DNA of 40,505 nucleotides from Mucilaginibacter sp. (GTDB taxonomy: Bacteria > Bacteroidota > Bacteroidia > Sphingobacteriales > Sphingobacteriaceae), in assembly GCF_028288225.1 (NCBI RefSeq), contig NZ_JAQBOC010000050.1, forward strand, positions 1-40,505, read 5' to 3'. A program made the position numbers and the translations under genes. The notes below the pieces were generated by a model that had not been told where the DNA came from, made no database searches, and worked only from the letters and a program-made list of their open reading frames with translations. Positions 1 to 8,194 of this stretch are shown piece by piece. Each line of letters begins with the position of its first letter. Positions within the stretch are counted from its first letter, which is position 1.

Positions 1-45
1 AACCAAGCCGTCCCCAAATGATCATCTCAAAAATACATCGCTAAT

Positions 46-86
46 AAAAAAGCGATCAAGTAAAAATCCGTCTTACTTGATCGCTT
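46..86 (-). terminator. Rho-independent terminator, minus strand
   Basis: A perfect 14-bp stem (50-63 pairing with 73-86) has a 9-nt loop. On the minus strand it is followed by a run of six T (positions 51 to 46), the classical intrinsic terminator layout. On the plus strand there is no T run. No minus-strand gene is seen just upstream of it in this window, so what it serves is unclear. Confidence 0.6.
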
Positions 87-120
87 AGTTGCTCCCCGAT
101 TAAAGTGTCACTTTTTCAGT

Positions 121-149
121 GCCCTCTAGCAATACCGGGGGCTTTTTTT
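121..149 (+). terminator. Rho-independent terminator, plus strand
   Basis: A 6-bp GC-rich stem (121-126 with 137-142, one G-T pair) and a 10-nt loop are followed by seven T at 143-149. It probably ends a plus-strand transcript from a gene left of the window. It lies 13 nt before the ATG of the ACT-domain gene. Confidence 0.65.
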
Positions 150-161
150 GTAGACAACATT

Positions 162-555
162 ATGACCGGAGAAAAAGACCTAAAAGCATTATTAAAAACC
201 ATGAGCCCAAAACTTAATGAGGGTGACTATGTTTTGCACAGTAACTACGATAGATAATATCGACCCTAATGAAATAGTTTGCTTATTTAAAGAGGATGAA
301 GGCTGGACGGTGATAGTTAACAAGGAACTTGCCGATAAATTAAACCTTGGCTACTTCTACATTGCAGCGTGGATAATATTAACAATCCATTCATCTTTAG
401 AAGCTGTTGGGCTTACAGCAGCTTTTTCAAACGCGCTTGCAAAAGAAGGGATAAGCTGTAATGTTGTGGCAGCGTTTTATCATGATCATATTTTTGTGGC
501 GAAACGGGACGCTAAAAAAGCGATGAGTGTGCTTAAAGCGCTATCGCTTTTATAA
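162..555 (+). pseudogene. ACT-domain protein, frameshifted
   Basis: Small ACT-domain protein of the DUF2241-like type (about 130 residues), presumed to bind a small ligand such as an amino acid; function unknown. The ATG at 162 opens a frame reading MTGEKDLKALL, continuing to NEGDYV near 233. It then runs into a stop at 255-257. The rest of the family sequence (FCTVTTIDN, SLEAVGLTAAF, YHDHIFV) continues in another frame from about 232 to the stop at 555. The junction is in the T run at 232-235; losing one base or gaining two would restore a single frame. An internal ATG at 217 opens the second frame but would lack the conserved N-terminus. It is either a real recent pseudogene or a homopolymer sequencing error. 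Confidence 0.75.
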
Positions 556-632
556 TTTCGTACTCATTGATTAAAACAGGCAACAATCATCAAAATTACA
601 GCCTCATTCTATTTATGCTAATTTATTATTTG

Positions 633-640
633 TAAATTTG
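633..640 (+). promoter_or_regulatory. Bacteroidota -7 box (TAAATTTG)
   Basis: TAAATTTG matches TAnnTTTG exactly, and its last base is 19 nt before the antitoxin ATG at 659. No clear -33 TTTG element was seen. The implied leader is about 12 nt. Confidence 0.45.
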
Positions 641-658
641 AATAATAGCAAATTACTT

Positions 659-877
659 ATGGAGACGCTCACTATTAAAATTAGGGATAATAAGGCTTTA
701 AAGCTAATTCATGACCTTGAAGATTTAAACCTGATACAGGTAATTGGCTCCAGTGAAAAAAAAACTACAGCAAAACTTTCTGATATACTAAATGGAAGTA
801 TTTCTACGGAACAAGCTAACAATATGCAAAAAGAATTAAAACAAATGCGTGACGAATGGGAGCGAAATACTTACTAG
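659..877 (+). CDS. Type II antitoxin (VapB-like partner of PIN toxin)
   Basis: A 72-residue, charged, Glu/Lys-rich protein beginning METLTIKIRDNKALKLI. The start was set at ATG 659 because the only upstream in-frame start is a TTG lying inside the promoter-like box. The C-terminal half (KLSDILNGSIS, then ANNMQKELKQMRDEW) resembles the helical, toxin-wrapping tail of antitoxins. It overlaps the next gene by 22 nt, typical of a toxin-antitoxin pair in which the antitoxin is made first. Expected role: neutralise the downstream PIN nuclease and autorepress the operon. The DNA-binding fold could not be assigned from sequence. Confidence 0.7.
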   Translation: METLTIKIRDNKALKLIHDLEDLNLIQVIGSSEKKTTAKLSDILNGSISTEQANNMQKELKQMRDEWERNTY

Positions 878-1248
878 ATACAAATGCAGTAATTGACTTT
901 TCCTCTCATAAATTACCTGATAAAGCGCATAAAAAACTATCTGCTATTATTGATTTCTCTCCACAAATTTCAATTATTAATAAAATTGAATTATTAAGTC
1001 TTTCTAATGTACCTCATCAGATTGTGTTTTTTACACAAGAGGCCTACGTCTTTCCACTAAATGAAGATATAGTCGCAAAAACAATTGAGCTTCGTAAAAA
1101 ATACAAGATTAAACTCCCGGATGCTGTTATTGCGGCTACGGCTTTAGTGTTCAATCTTGTATTAATCACTCACAACACAATCGACTTTAAAAACATTAAA
1201 AGTTTAAAGTTGATCGATTCTTATCTGATGGATTCAAAACCTATTTAA
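856..1248 (+). CDS. PIN-domain toxin (VapC-type ribonuclease)
   Basis: A 130-residue PIN domain, the usual VapC length. Metal-binding acidic residues can be read: D8 in LLDTNAV, E45 in NKIELLS, D90 in KLPDAVIAATA and D111 in NTIDFKNI, the canonical order. VapC enzymes are Mg-dependent endoribonucleases that cut tRNA or rRNA when not bound by antitoxin. It overlaps the antitoxin gene by 22 nt. Its stop lies only 6 nt from the convergent stop of the aminopeptidase gene, with no visible terminator between them, so the two transcripts probably overlap at their 3' ends. All catalytic positions are present, so it is likely active. Confidence 0.85.
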   Translation: MGAKYLLDTNAVIDFSSHKLPDKAHKKLSAIIDFSPQISIINKIELLSLSNVPHQIVFFTQEAYVFPLNEDIVAKTIELRKKYKIKLPDAVIAATALVFNLVLITHNTIDFKNIKSLKLIDSYLMDSKPI

Positions 1249-1254
1249 TTATCG

Positions 1255-2883
1255 TTACTTCAACGCCGGAAAAAGCCTTCCGCCATCAAAAATACTTTTC
1301 TCGGCAACTGTTTTTTCAACATCCTGCCATTTGCGGGGTGCATCAATTGAAAGCACAGTACCTTCAGTTTTGCCTATCAGCACATCGTCTTCAATGCGTA
1401 CGCCAATGTTCCACCATCTTTTATCACACGGACTTCCCGCAGGGATATAAATGCCCGGTTCAACGGTAATTACCATACCTGCCTTTAAATTACCACCGTA
1501 TTCGCCCTTATCATGCACATCCAAACCTAAGTGATGTGATACGCCGTGCGGATAATATTTGCCTACATCTTTGGCGTCTTTAATAATACCCAGTTGTATC
1601 AGGCGTGCTGACAGGATCTCACGGGTCTTGTTTTCCAGGTCGCCATATTTTATCCCATCCTTACACAATTTAAATACCTCTTCCTGGGCGTCATAAACTA
1701 TCTGGTATATGGCCTTTTGCTCTTCAGTAAATTTTCCATTAGCAGGGAAAGTACGGGTAACATCGGCACTGTAGCCATGGTATTCAGCGCCAACATCCAT
1801 CAGCACCAGCTGGTTGTCAACCTTGGTAGCGCTATTCTCTTCATAGTGTAAAATACAACCATTAGCTCCGGCACCCACAATTGGCGGGTAGCCCTCATCT
1901 TCGGCGCCATAATGTCTATGCACATACAGCATAATGCCTTCCAACTCCTGTTCACCCATTTGCGGCTTAATGGCACGCATGGCTTCAGCATGGGCAAAGC
2001 TCGAGATCTCGACAGATTTCTTTAACAGCACCAATTCTTCCGGCGTTTTAATACCCCTCAGATCAGTAGTAAATTTTTCAAAAAGCGACAAACCTGATGG
2101 ATTGGCATCAATTTTTGCTTTTACATCCATCAACGTAACTGAATCAGGTTTATTAATCAACTCCTGTATTAACGCATTGTTCTTGTATGCATCCTGGTTT
2201 AAACGCGGTTTTATATAGGCTATTATGCGGTCAAGATTTTTGGGCGTACCATACCGGCTTATCAGATTTAAATCGTTCGTTAATCCTTTATCAACATCCT
2301 TAATTTCACCCTTTGTTTTAAAAGTGCTGAGCAATTCTTTAAGGCTCCCAGCCCCGCCGCCACCTACATCATCCGGCAGGTCATCGTATAATACGGTTTT
2401 AAATTTTTTAAAATCGATAGGGAATTTTGCAAATTCTTCGCTGTTATAAGCCCGTTTAAAGCCCAGCTTAGTTTTTACACCGGCAACACCAAGCCGCCTG
2501 CCCGTCCATGATTCCCGCTGCGGATCGCGGTGACGCACAAAAAACAGTTCGTTGTAGCTGCTGTCGCCATCTGCCTGCAATTCTTTAAACACCAATAAAA
2601 CAGCATCAGGCTCTTTATATCCCGAAAAATAAAACAGATCAGGATTTTGATGATAAACATAGTTTACATCTTTTGAAAATACACGCTCAGGATAGGCAAA
2701 AATAACGGCTACAGAGTTTGCAGGCATCATATCGCGAAGCGCCTGTCTGCGGCCGGCATGAAATGATGCAGTAAGATAATCGGTTGGTAAGCTTTCCGGG
2801 GCAGTATCTGCCTGCGAAAAAGCATGGATAGAGGTGCAGCAAACCAAAGCTGCAACCAAAAAGGTTTTACTAAAAAGGTTCAT
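1255..2883 (-). CDS. pepP: Secreted Xaa-Pro aminopeptidase (aminopeptidase P, M24B)
   Basis: A 542-residue protein with an N-terminal signal peptide (hydrophobic SKTFLVAALVCC, then AFSQA), so it should act in the periplasm. Residues about 35-200 form the AMP_N domain, and about 270-520 the M24 pita-bread metallopeptidase domain. Metal ligands visible are D363 (LMDVGAEYHG), D374 (YSADVTRTF), His in HGVSHHLGLDVHD, Glu in VEPGIYIP and Glu in GVRIEDDVL, all conserved in Mn-dependent aminopeptidase P. It removes an N-terminal residue before proline from peptides. The N-terminus is longer than in cytosolic E. coli PepP because of the leader. It appears monocistronic, converging on the PIN toxin gene. 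Confidence 0.93.
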   Translation of the reverse strand: MNLFSKTFLVAALVCCTSIHAFSQADTAPESLPTDYLTASFHAGRRQALRDMMPANSVAVIFAYPERVFSKDVNYVYHQNPDLFYFSGYKEPDAVLLVFKELQADGDSSYNELFFVRHRDPQRESWTGRRLGVAGVKTKLGFKRAYNSEEFAKFPIDFKKFKTVLYDDLPDDVGGGGAGSLKELLSTFKTKGEIKDVDKGLTNDLNLISRYGTPKNLDRIIAYIKPRLNQDAYKNNALIQELINKPDSVTLMDVKAKIDANPSGLSLFEKFTTDLRGIKTPEELVLLKKSVEISSFAHAEAMRAIKPQMGEQELEGIMLYVHRHYGAEDEGYPPIVGAGANGCILHYEENSATKVDNQLVLMDVGAEYHGYSADVTRTFPANGKFTEEQKAIYQIVYDAQEEVFKLCKDGIKYGDLENKTREILSARLIQLGIIKDAKDVGKYYPHGVSHHLGLDVHDKGEYGGNLKAGMVITVEPGIYIPAGSPCDKRWWNIGVRIEDDVLIGKTEGTVLSIDAPRKWQDVEKTVAEKSIFDGGRLFPALK

Positions 2884-3155
2884 TATAAGGTCAGTTATGT
2901 AATCAGTTAAAACTTGTTTAAGATACGGATTATATTTTATTTCAAAATACTTTGCCCGCGTGTTAAGTGTATGTAAAATTTATACAAGTATAAACTTTAG
3001 CATTCAAAAAAATCATCACCCTTAAAGGGGGAGATCTTCACTTCGTATCCTTACATCTTCCGGACTTTCCGACTTTACTGTCTTTCGGACTAAAACAACT
3101 AATCTCCAACCTCCAATTAACTAATCTCTATTTCCACTAATCTCCAAAAAATATT
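2884..3155. repeat. Divergent intergenic region pepP-pyrR with short direct repeats
   Basis: No gene is seen. It holds a decamer ACTAATCTC(C/T) three times (3098, 3120, 3136), a run of CTTTCCGAC/CTTTCGGAC words at 3060-3090, and a C/G-rich fragment at 3016-3035 of the CCCTTTAGGGG type. These look like degenerate short-period repeats rather than a riboswitch. They lie just upstream of the pyrR promoter box. Confidence 0.5.
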
Positions 3156-3163
3156 TACCTTTG
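3156..3163 (+). promoter_or_regulatory. Bacteroidota -7 box (TACCTTTG) of pyrR
   Basis: TACCTTTG matches TAnnTTTG, and its last base is 19 nt before the pyrR ATG. The identical octamer precedes the dehydrogenase gene at 10731 at the same spacing. No convincing -33 element was seen. Confidence 0.55.
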
Positions 3164-3181
3164 CCCAAATCCACCCATACG

Positions 3182-3724
3182 ATGCAAAATCTTACACTGC
3201 TCGACGGTCAGAAATTTCAAATAACATTACAGCGTTTATGTCGTCAGTTAATAGAAAATCACAACGATTTTTCTGAATCTGTGCTTATAGGCATCCAGCC
3301 GCGGGGCATATATCTTGCCAAACGGATAGCCGAAGAACTAAGAAAAATATTACCTGACAAAACAATTCTTCAGGGCGATCTGGATATTACCTTTTACCGC
3401 GACGACTTTCGCCGCCGTGACCAGCTGGTACCCAATCAAACTAAAATAGATTTTATAATAGAAGGCAAAAAAGTGATCATGATGGATGATGTGCTTTGGA
3501 CAGGCCGTACTATCCGTGCCGCAATGGATGCCCTGCAGGCATTTGGCCGCCCGGAAAAGATAGAGCTGCTGGCACTGGTAGACCGCCGCTATTCAAGACA
3601 TATCCCGGTTGAAGCAGATTATGTAGGGATTGAGGTAGATTCCATCGCATCGCAAAAGGTTGTGGTAAGCTGGATTGAGACTGACGGTGAAGATAGAATA
3701 ACATTAATATCTGACGCAAAGTAA
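3182..3724 (+). CDS. pyrR: PyrR-family bifunctional regulator / uracil phosphoribosyltransferase
   Basis: A 180-residue type I phosphoribosyltransferase. The PRPP-binding loop reads VIMMDDVLWTGRTIRAA, and IGIQPRGIYLAKR and the C-terminal RRYSRHIPVEADYVG segment are typical of PyrR. The start was set at ATG 3182; an upstream TTG in frame falls within the promoter box. In Gram-positive bacteria PyrR binds pyr mRNA and controls attenuation; in Bacteroidota the regulatory role is less certain, though UPRT activity is plausible. It is followed 146 nt later by pyrB in the same direction, separated by a 22-bp-stem palindrome. The two probably form a pyrimidine operon. Confidence 0.9.
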   Translation: MQNLTLLDGQKFQITLQRLCRQLIENHNDFSESVLIGIQPRGIYLAKRIAEELRKILPDKTILQGDLDITFYRDDFRRRDQLVPNQTKIDFIIEGKKVIMMDDVLWTGRTIRAAMDALQAFGRPEKIELLALVDRRYSRHIPVEADYVGIEVDSIASQKVVVSWIETDGEDRITLISDAK

Positions 3725-3749
3725 TATATAAATAAATCAATAACCACGC

Positions 3750-3829
3750 GTCATTGCGAGGTACGAAGCAAACCCCGATTTGCAGGGCGGATCTGTGCAG
3801 TTCGCGATTGCTTCGTACCTCGCAATGAC
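3750..3829. repeat. Palindromic repeat, family A (TCATTGCGAGG type), copy 1
   Basis: Two perfect 22-nt inverted arms (3750-3771 and 3808-3829; core word TCATTGCGAGGTACGAAG) flank a 36-nt middle. The element lies between pyrR and pyrB, where it would form a strong hairpin in the transcript. A related copy is at 12547-12674. It is a REP/MITE-like intergenic repeat with no coding content. Confidence 0.85.
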
Positions 3830-3870
3830 AAAGTGTAGAACAAAATATAATAAATCCGAAATTCACACCC

Positions 3871-4797
3871 ATGGCAGGACTCAGCACACGACATCTTTTA
3901 GGAATTAAGGACTTAAACCCGGCAGATATTCAATTGATATTTGAAACTGCTGATAACTTTAAGACTGTTTTAAACAGGCCGATAAAAAAGGTCCCTTCCC
4001 TTCGCGATGTAACTATTGCTAACATATTTTTTGAGAACTCAACCCGTACACGCCTGTCGTTCGAGCTGGCCGAAAAACGTTTATCTGCCGATGTAGTGAA
4101 TTTTGCGGCATCTTCATCGTCCGTTAGCAAGGGCGAAACGCTGATAGACACTGTAAACAACATCCTTGCCATGAAGGTTGATATGGTGGTGATGCGCCAC
4201 CCTTATGCCGGAGCGGGGATCTTCCTTTCAAAACACGTAAAAGCCCAGATAGTAAATGCCGGCGATGGGGCACATGAGCACCCTACCCAAGCCCTGCTTG
4301 ATGCGTTTTCCATCCGTGAAAAACTGGGTGATGTAGCCGGTAAAAAAGTGGTTATTGTGGGCGATATTCTTCACTCCCGCGTGGCATTGTCAAATATATT
4401 GTGCCTTAAACACCTTGGCGCCGAGGTAATGGTTTGCGGACCAACCACGCTGATCCCCAAATATATCGGTTCATTAGGTGTAAAGGTTGAACACAATTTA
4501 CTAAAGGCCCTGAACTGGTGCGATGTTGCCAACATGCTGCGCATCCAGCTGGAACGCCAGGATATTAAGTACTTCCCCTCCCTAAGAGAATACACCATGC
4601 TTTACGGCTTAAACAAACAGATCCTAGACTCATTGGATAAAGAGATCATTGTGATGCACCCCGGCCCTATTAACCGCGGTGTAGAAATTACAAGCGATGT
4701 GGCCGACAGCAAGCAATCCATTATACTCGACCAGGTAGAAAATGGCGTGGCTATCCGTATGGCTGTACTGTTTTTGCTGGCCGGGCAAACGCCGTAA
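3871..4797 (+). CDS. pyrB: Aspartate carbamoyltransferase catalytic subunit
   Basis: A 308-residue enzyme, the normal length for ATCase catalytic chains. It condenses carbamoyl phosphate with L-aspartate, the committed step of UMP synthesis. Motifs: FENSTRTRLSFE (carbamoyl-phosphate loop), SSVSKGETL (the Ser/Lys loop shared between subunits), HPTQALLD, MLRIQLERQ and the C-terminal HPGPINRG. No pyrI regulatory gene follows; the next gene is an unrelated membrane protein. The ATG at 3871 gives the family N-terminus ahead of STRHLLGIKDL. It pairs with the upstream pyrR. Confidence 0.96.
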   Translation: MAGLSTRHLLGIKDLNPADIQLIFETADNFKTVLNRPIKKVPSLRDVTIANIFFENSTRTRLSFELAEKRLSADVVNFAASSSSVSKGETLIDTVNNILAMKVDMVVMRHPYAGAGIFLSKHVKAQIVNAGDGAHEHPTQALLDAFSIREKLGDVAGKKVVIVGDILHSRVALSNILCLKHLGAEVMVCGPTTLIPKYIGSLGVKVEHNLLKALNWCDVANMLRIQLERQDIKYFPSLREYTMLYGLNKQILDSLDKEIIVMHPGPINRGVEITSDVADSKQSIILDQVENGVAIRMAVLFLLAGQTP

Positions 4798-4807
4798 TTG
4801 AAATGCA

Positions 4808-5326
4808 ATGGAGAAGGCATTACAAATTTTAAAAAAACACCGTTTTGATATAATTGTTACCTGCTCTGTATTTGCATTCATATATGATGTTTATTTTACC
4901 AGGCATACATTTTCACTAACCATTGTTGCTTTATATATACTCGGCTATGCATCCGATAGTGAAAGAAACAGAACCAATATTGCTGAGCGAAAACGCTTGC
5001 TAATTGCCAGGGGAATAACACCCGAATACCTCAAAAACATTGCGTTTGTAAAAGATTGGGATGAAACCAGGAAAAAGAGCATGGTAAAATTTTCACTGGT
5101 TTACGGAGGTGTTTTTTTTGGTTTTGTATTATGCGGATTGATCAGCATTATTACTTTAATGGTTAAAAAAGACATGCTTAACTATATATCTGCCGATCCG
5201 TCAAACATGATTGGCTTTATTGGTTATACTTATATAGCAGGCATGATCGGCGGCACCATATTTTACAGGCTTATCTGGATCTACAAAGAACAAAAATTTA
5301 TCCGCCTAACCGATCCCTTGCATTAA
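4808..5326 (+). CDS. Uncharacterised inner-membrane protein
   Basis: A 172-residue protein that I cannot assign to a named family. Two hydrophobic stretches lie near residues 13-46 (IIVTCSVFAFIYDV and SLTIVALYILGYA), followed by a basic cytosolic-looking region (ERNRTNIAERKRLL). Two more helices follow (GGVFFGFVLCGLISIITLMV near 95-118 and IGFIGYTYIAGMIGGTIFY near 137-157), so four membrane segments are likely. It begins 10 nt after the pyrB stop and may be co-transcribed, but nothing in the sequence links it to pyrimidine metabolism. Confidence 0.75.
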   Translation: MEKALQILKKHRFDIIVTCSVFAFIYDVYFTRHTFSLTIVALYILGYASDSERNRTNIAERKRLLIARGITPEYLKNIAFVKDWDETRKKSMVKFSLVYGGVFFGFVLCGLISIITLMVKKDMLNYISADPSNMIGFIGYTYIAGMIGGTIFYRLIWIYKEQKFIRLTDPLH

Positions 5327-5364
5327 ATTAACCATAAGGCCGTTATACTAAGAATCCGTATTTT

Positions 5365-6786
5365 ATGAGGTCTGTAATTATCATTCTTTTCTTTTTCGCC
5401 ATGTCATCTGCCGCATCAGCTCAAACCCAGCAACAACAAAAAGTTGATTCGGTGTTTATGCTGGTTAAAAAATACTTTAACGAAAAAAATGCTGATGCCG
5501 TTTATAACCTGGCAGGTGATGCCTTTCAAAAAGAGATAAGTATACTTGCATGGGCCGATATTGCCGCTAAGCAGCTTTTCCCGCTTGGCGAAATGCAAGA
5601 ATCATCGCTGATAAACTTTGTAAATAATAGCATGGCTACCTATAAGGTAAAATTTAGCAGCGTAACACTCCAGGTTTTTATAAGCCTTGATCAAAAGGAT
5701 AAGTTAGAGACATTTATTTTTAAACCATACACCGAGCCTGCTAATAACAAAACTGCATTGGTGGTCACATCCAACCCTATGCTATCTGATATGGATAAAC
5801 AGGTTGATACGGTTGCGCGCAAATACATTCAAAAAGCAAATACGGTGGGTTTGTGTATAGGGATTATTAAAGATGGTAAAACCAGGATCTACCAATATGG
5901 CGAAACAAAAAAGGGTAACGGTAAATTGCCGAATGCGGATAGTTTTTTTGAGATCGGCTCCATCACCAAAACATTTACGGCAACCCTGCTGGCCTGGTAT
6001 GTAAACGAGGGAAAGGTTAAACTAACCGACCCTATCACCATGTACCTTCCCGATTCTGTTGCAGTTAACCAATCGCTTAAAGGCATCACCCTGCTTAACC
6101 TGGTTAACCATACCTCAGGGCTGGTGAGCGTTCCGGATAATTTGAAGGATAACATGACTGATCAGTTTAACCCATACAAAGATTATACAAAGCAGTTAAT
6201 GTACAGCTATTTAAAAATCTGCAGGCTTAACAATAAACCCGGCGAAAAGTATGCTTATTCGAATTTGGGTGTTGGTTTATTAGGCACCATTCTGCAATAT
6301 GTAAGCGGCAAAACTTTTGAGCAAATGGTTACCACGGTAATAACCAGGCCCCTCGGCATGCTCAGTACCGCACAGTATTTAAACCCATTGCTCTCGCCGC
6401 GCTTTGTATCTGTATATAATTCTGACGGAAACCCAACCATTGCCTGGGATTTTGACGTGCTGGCCCCTTGCGGTGCCTTAAGATCAACCGTAAATGATTT
6501 ACTGAGATATGCCAAAGCCAACATGCACCCCGGTGCCGACTCGCTTTCAAAGGCTATTGAACTAACTCACCATATCACCTTTACTAAAGATGTAAAGATC
6601 GGATTAGGCTGGCATGTGATCCCGGTTAATGGCATTAGTTATTACTTTCACAACGGCGGCACCTACGGCAGCAACAGTTTTTTAGCTTTTAATGCTGATA
6701 AAAACATTGCCATTGTTGTGCTTTCAAATGCCTATGAAGCAACGGATCCGATTGCAGCGGGGATATTGGGGAGGTTGGTTAAGTAA
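5365..6786 (+). CDS. Secreted serine hydrolase, beta-lactamase/PBP fold
   Basis: A 473-residue protein with signal peptide (MRSVIIILFFFAMSSAASA). Residues about 25-125 look like the DUF3887-type domain often fused to such enzymes. The class C beta-lactamase-like domain follows, with S199-I-T-K202 (SxxK), Y298-S-N300 (YxN) and H429-N-G431 (the HxG variant of KTG). These motifs are shared by serine beta-lactamases, DD-peptidases and esterases, so the substrate cannot be fixed; a periplasmic peptidase or esterase is more likely than a true resistance enzyme. It stands alone, 38 nt after the membrane protein gene. Its stop codon is immediately followed by a GTTGATT repeat array. Confidence 0.88.
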   Translation: MRSVIIILFFFAMSSAASAQTQQQQKVDSVFMLVKKYFNEKNADAVYNLAGDAFQKEISILAWADIAAKQLFPLGEMQESSLINFVNNSMATYKVKFSSVTLQVFISLDQKDKLETFIFKPYTEPANNKTALVVTSNPMLSDMDKQVDTVARKYIQKANTVGLCIGIIKDGKTRIYQYGETKKGNGKLPNADSFFEIGSITKTFTATLLAWYVNEGKVKLTDPITMYLPDSVAVNQSLKGITLLNLVNHTSGLVSVPDNLKDNMTDQFNPYKDYTKQLMYSYLKICRLNNKPGEKYAYSNLGVGLLGTILQYVSGKTFEQMVTTVITRPLGMLSTAQYLNPLLSPRFVSVYNSDGNPTIAWDFDVLAPCGALRSTVNDLLRYAKANMHPGADSLSKAIELTHHITFTKDVKIGLGWHVIPVNGISYYFHNGGTYGSNSFLAFNADKNIAIVVLSNAYEATDPIAAGILGRLVK

Positions 6787-6835
6787 GTTGATTGAGTTGG
6801 ATAGAGTTGGATTGAGTTGGATTGAGTTGATTAGG
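6787..6835 (+). repeat. GTTGATT/GAGTTGGATT tandem repeat after stop codon
   Basis: A degenerate repeat of about 10 nt (GAGTTGGATT and variants, about four copies) begins at the base after the TAA of the serine hydrolase gene. The same sequence type, in gene-sense orientation, follows the DJ-1-like gene and asd. A separate GATTTAAGAA repeat follows at 6850-6872. Confidence 0.7.
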
Positions 6836-6872
6836 TTTATGATGTATTAGATTTAAGAAGATTTAAGAAGTT

Positions 6873-7100
6873 TTAAGCACTTCTTCTTTCTTCAATAACA
6901 GCGTCTGAAAGATCACCTTTTACATCCTTAAGCAATTCCCTGGATTTTAAAAAAGAGAAATCATTGATTGATAGTTTTTCTCCTTCTACAGTTATATCCC
7001 CTTCATCAAACATAACTATTACCTTAACAGGTTTATCAACTGCTACAATTTGATCAAGGGTTATAGTGCCTTTGTTATATGTACCGCTTATTTGTACCAT
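6873..7100 (-). CDS. Orphan antitoxin-like small protein
   Basis: A 75-residue protein beginning MVQISGTYNKGTITLDQ, a beta-rich N-terminus followed by an acidic linker and a helical tail (FLKSRELLKDVKGDLSDAVIEERR). This two-part plan resembles Bacteroidota type II antitoxins of the DUF2281 or Phd-like sort. The ATG at 7100 was chosen over an in-frame TTG two codons earlier. No toxin gene lies downstream: only a repeat and the end of the serine hydrolase gene follow. It may be a solitary antitoxin left after toxin loss, or an unrelated small protein. Confidence 0.6.
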   Translation of the reverse strand: MVQISGTYNKGTITLDQIVAVDKPVKVIVMFDEGDITVEGEKLSINDFSFLKSRELLKDVKGDLSDAVIEERRSA

Positions 7101-7201
7101 ACTCAAATTTACTTAAAATTCATGAAAACAAAAAGTGATTCAGCTACTGAAAAATCAGACTTACGAAGTTTTTGAAACTTCGTAAATCTTTCCTTCTTTA
7201 T

Positions 7202-7240
7202 CTCAACCCAATCCAACTTAATCAACCTAATCAACTTTTT
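7202..7240 (-). repeat. GTTGATT repeat after DJ-1-like gene
   Basis: Read on the minus strand, the sequence just after the TGA stop contains GTTGATTAGGTTGATTAAG followed by TTGGATTGGG. It matches the arrays after 6786 and before 9448 in type, position and orientation. Confidence 0.65.
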
Positions 7241-7242
7241 CC

Positions 7243-7791
7243 TCACGCATGTACTCCCTCACTTATCTCTTCTATCATCTTTTTGTTGAAGGCTTCAAGA
7301 TCTGCAGGGCGGCGGCTGGTTACCAGTCCGTGGTCTACAACTACTTCCTGGTCTATCCAGTGAGCGCGGGCATTTTCAATGTCAGTTTTTAAGGATGGAT
7401 ATGAAGTTAAAGTTCTACCTCCTATCATCCCGGTTTCAATCAGCATTTGAGGACCATGGCAGATAGCAGCAACAGGTTTCCCTTCATCCAAAAATGCAGA
7501 TACAAAGGCTACAGCCTCTTTATTTTGTCTTAATTTATCCGGATTTAAAACACCGCCTGGTAACACCAGCGCATCATAGTCATCCGGACTTACATCACTT
7601 AGCTGTTTATCAACATTAATTACAATACCCCAATTGGTTTTATCCCATGCTTTTATTTTACCGCTTTTTGGCGATACCACATGAACGGTTGCTCCGGCTG
7701 CTTCGAGGGCATCTTTGGGGCTGGTGAGTTCTACCTGTTCAAATCCTTCCTCGGTAAGGATAACTACTTTTTTATTACTTAAAGTTGCCAT
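7243..7791 (-). CDS. DJ-1/PfpI-family type 1 glutamine amidotransferase-like protein
   Basis: A 182-residue single-domain protein of the DJ-1/PfpI superfamily, close to the YraA/PfpI branch. Visible motifs are VILTEEGFEQVEL (the acidic residue near the active site), YDALVLPGGVLNPD and the nucleophile elbow AAICHGPQ with C111 followed by His. Relatives act as stress-related deglycases/glyoxalases or peptidases; the true substrate is not readable. The upstream region (7796-7845) holds an inverted repeat, TATATAGATTTA with TAATCTATATA, that could be an operator. Confidence 0.88.
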   Translation of the reverse strand: MATLSNKKVVILTEEGFEQVELTSPKDALEAAGATVHVVSPKSGKIKAWDKTNWGIVINVDKQLSDVSPDDYDALVLPGGVLNPDKLRQNKEAVAFVSAFLDEGKPVAAICHGPQMLIETGMIGGRTLTSYPSLKTDIENARAHWIDQEVVVDHGLVTSRRPADLEAFNKKMIEEISEGVHA

Positions 7792-8019
7792 AATATATAG
7801 ATTTATTAAATTTTAATTATAAAAATTAATCTATATATAATTACAAGTAGTAAATGGAATGGTTTTAGGAAAGTTTACCTAATTATCATTGTTATCCTGA
7901 ACGAAGTGAAGGATCTTCACCAAGCAATAGATCTGCTATATACCTATCCTGCGTTCTTTTCCCATTTAGAAGTTTCTTCACTCCGCTACCCAAGACGAGT
8001 TATATTAAACATGCAATGG
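7792..8019. other. Intergenic region with promoter-side inverted repeat
   Basis: No gene is seen. Near the DJ-1-like start an AT-rich inverted repeat (about 7796-7808 with 7832-7843) is a candidate operator. At 7890-7917 there is a TATCCTGAACGAAGTGAAGG fragment, a common Bacteroidota intergenic repeat word. The palindromic element at 8020-8131 follows. Confidence 0.45.
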
Positions 8020-8131
8020 GCTGTCACCCTGAGCTTGTCGAAGGGCAACGTGCGCAGAGGCCGATCCGCGTGCTAAGCATGTTGCTGAGGCCTTTGCCCG
8101 CGTCGTGGTTCGACAAGCTCACCATGACAGC
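8020..8131. repeat. Palindromic repeat, family B, copy 1 (50-nt core)
   Basis: Arms 8020-8042 and 8109-8131 pair at 21 of 23 positions (word CTGAGCTTGTCGAA). The core at 8052-8101 is 46/50 identical to the reverse complement of 15194-15243. GGGCAA/TTGCCC and AGGCC/GGCCT inside the core can pair further. It is non-coding and lies in the 3' region of the LysR gene. Confidence 0.85.
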
Positions 8132-8194
8132 CCCACTCTTGTCATTTCCTCTTCAGATTCCTCCGGGATTTTATCGCTCAGAATGACAAAAAAA

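Noticed and set aside
2884..3155. Pyrimidine riboswitch or PyrR attenuator upstream of pyrR
   Set aside because: No anti-terminator/terminator pair or PyrR-binding loop could be drawn; only short direct repeats and a promoter box are visible.
3510..3887. Minus-strand 125-residue open frame across the pyrR-pyrB gap
   Set aside because: It is antisense to pyrR and the family A palindrome, with no recognisable domain.
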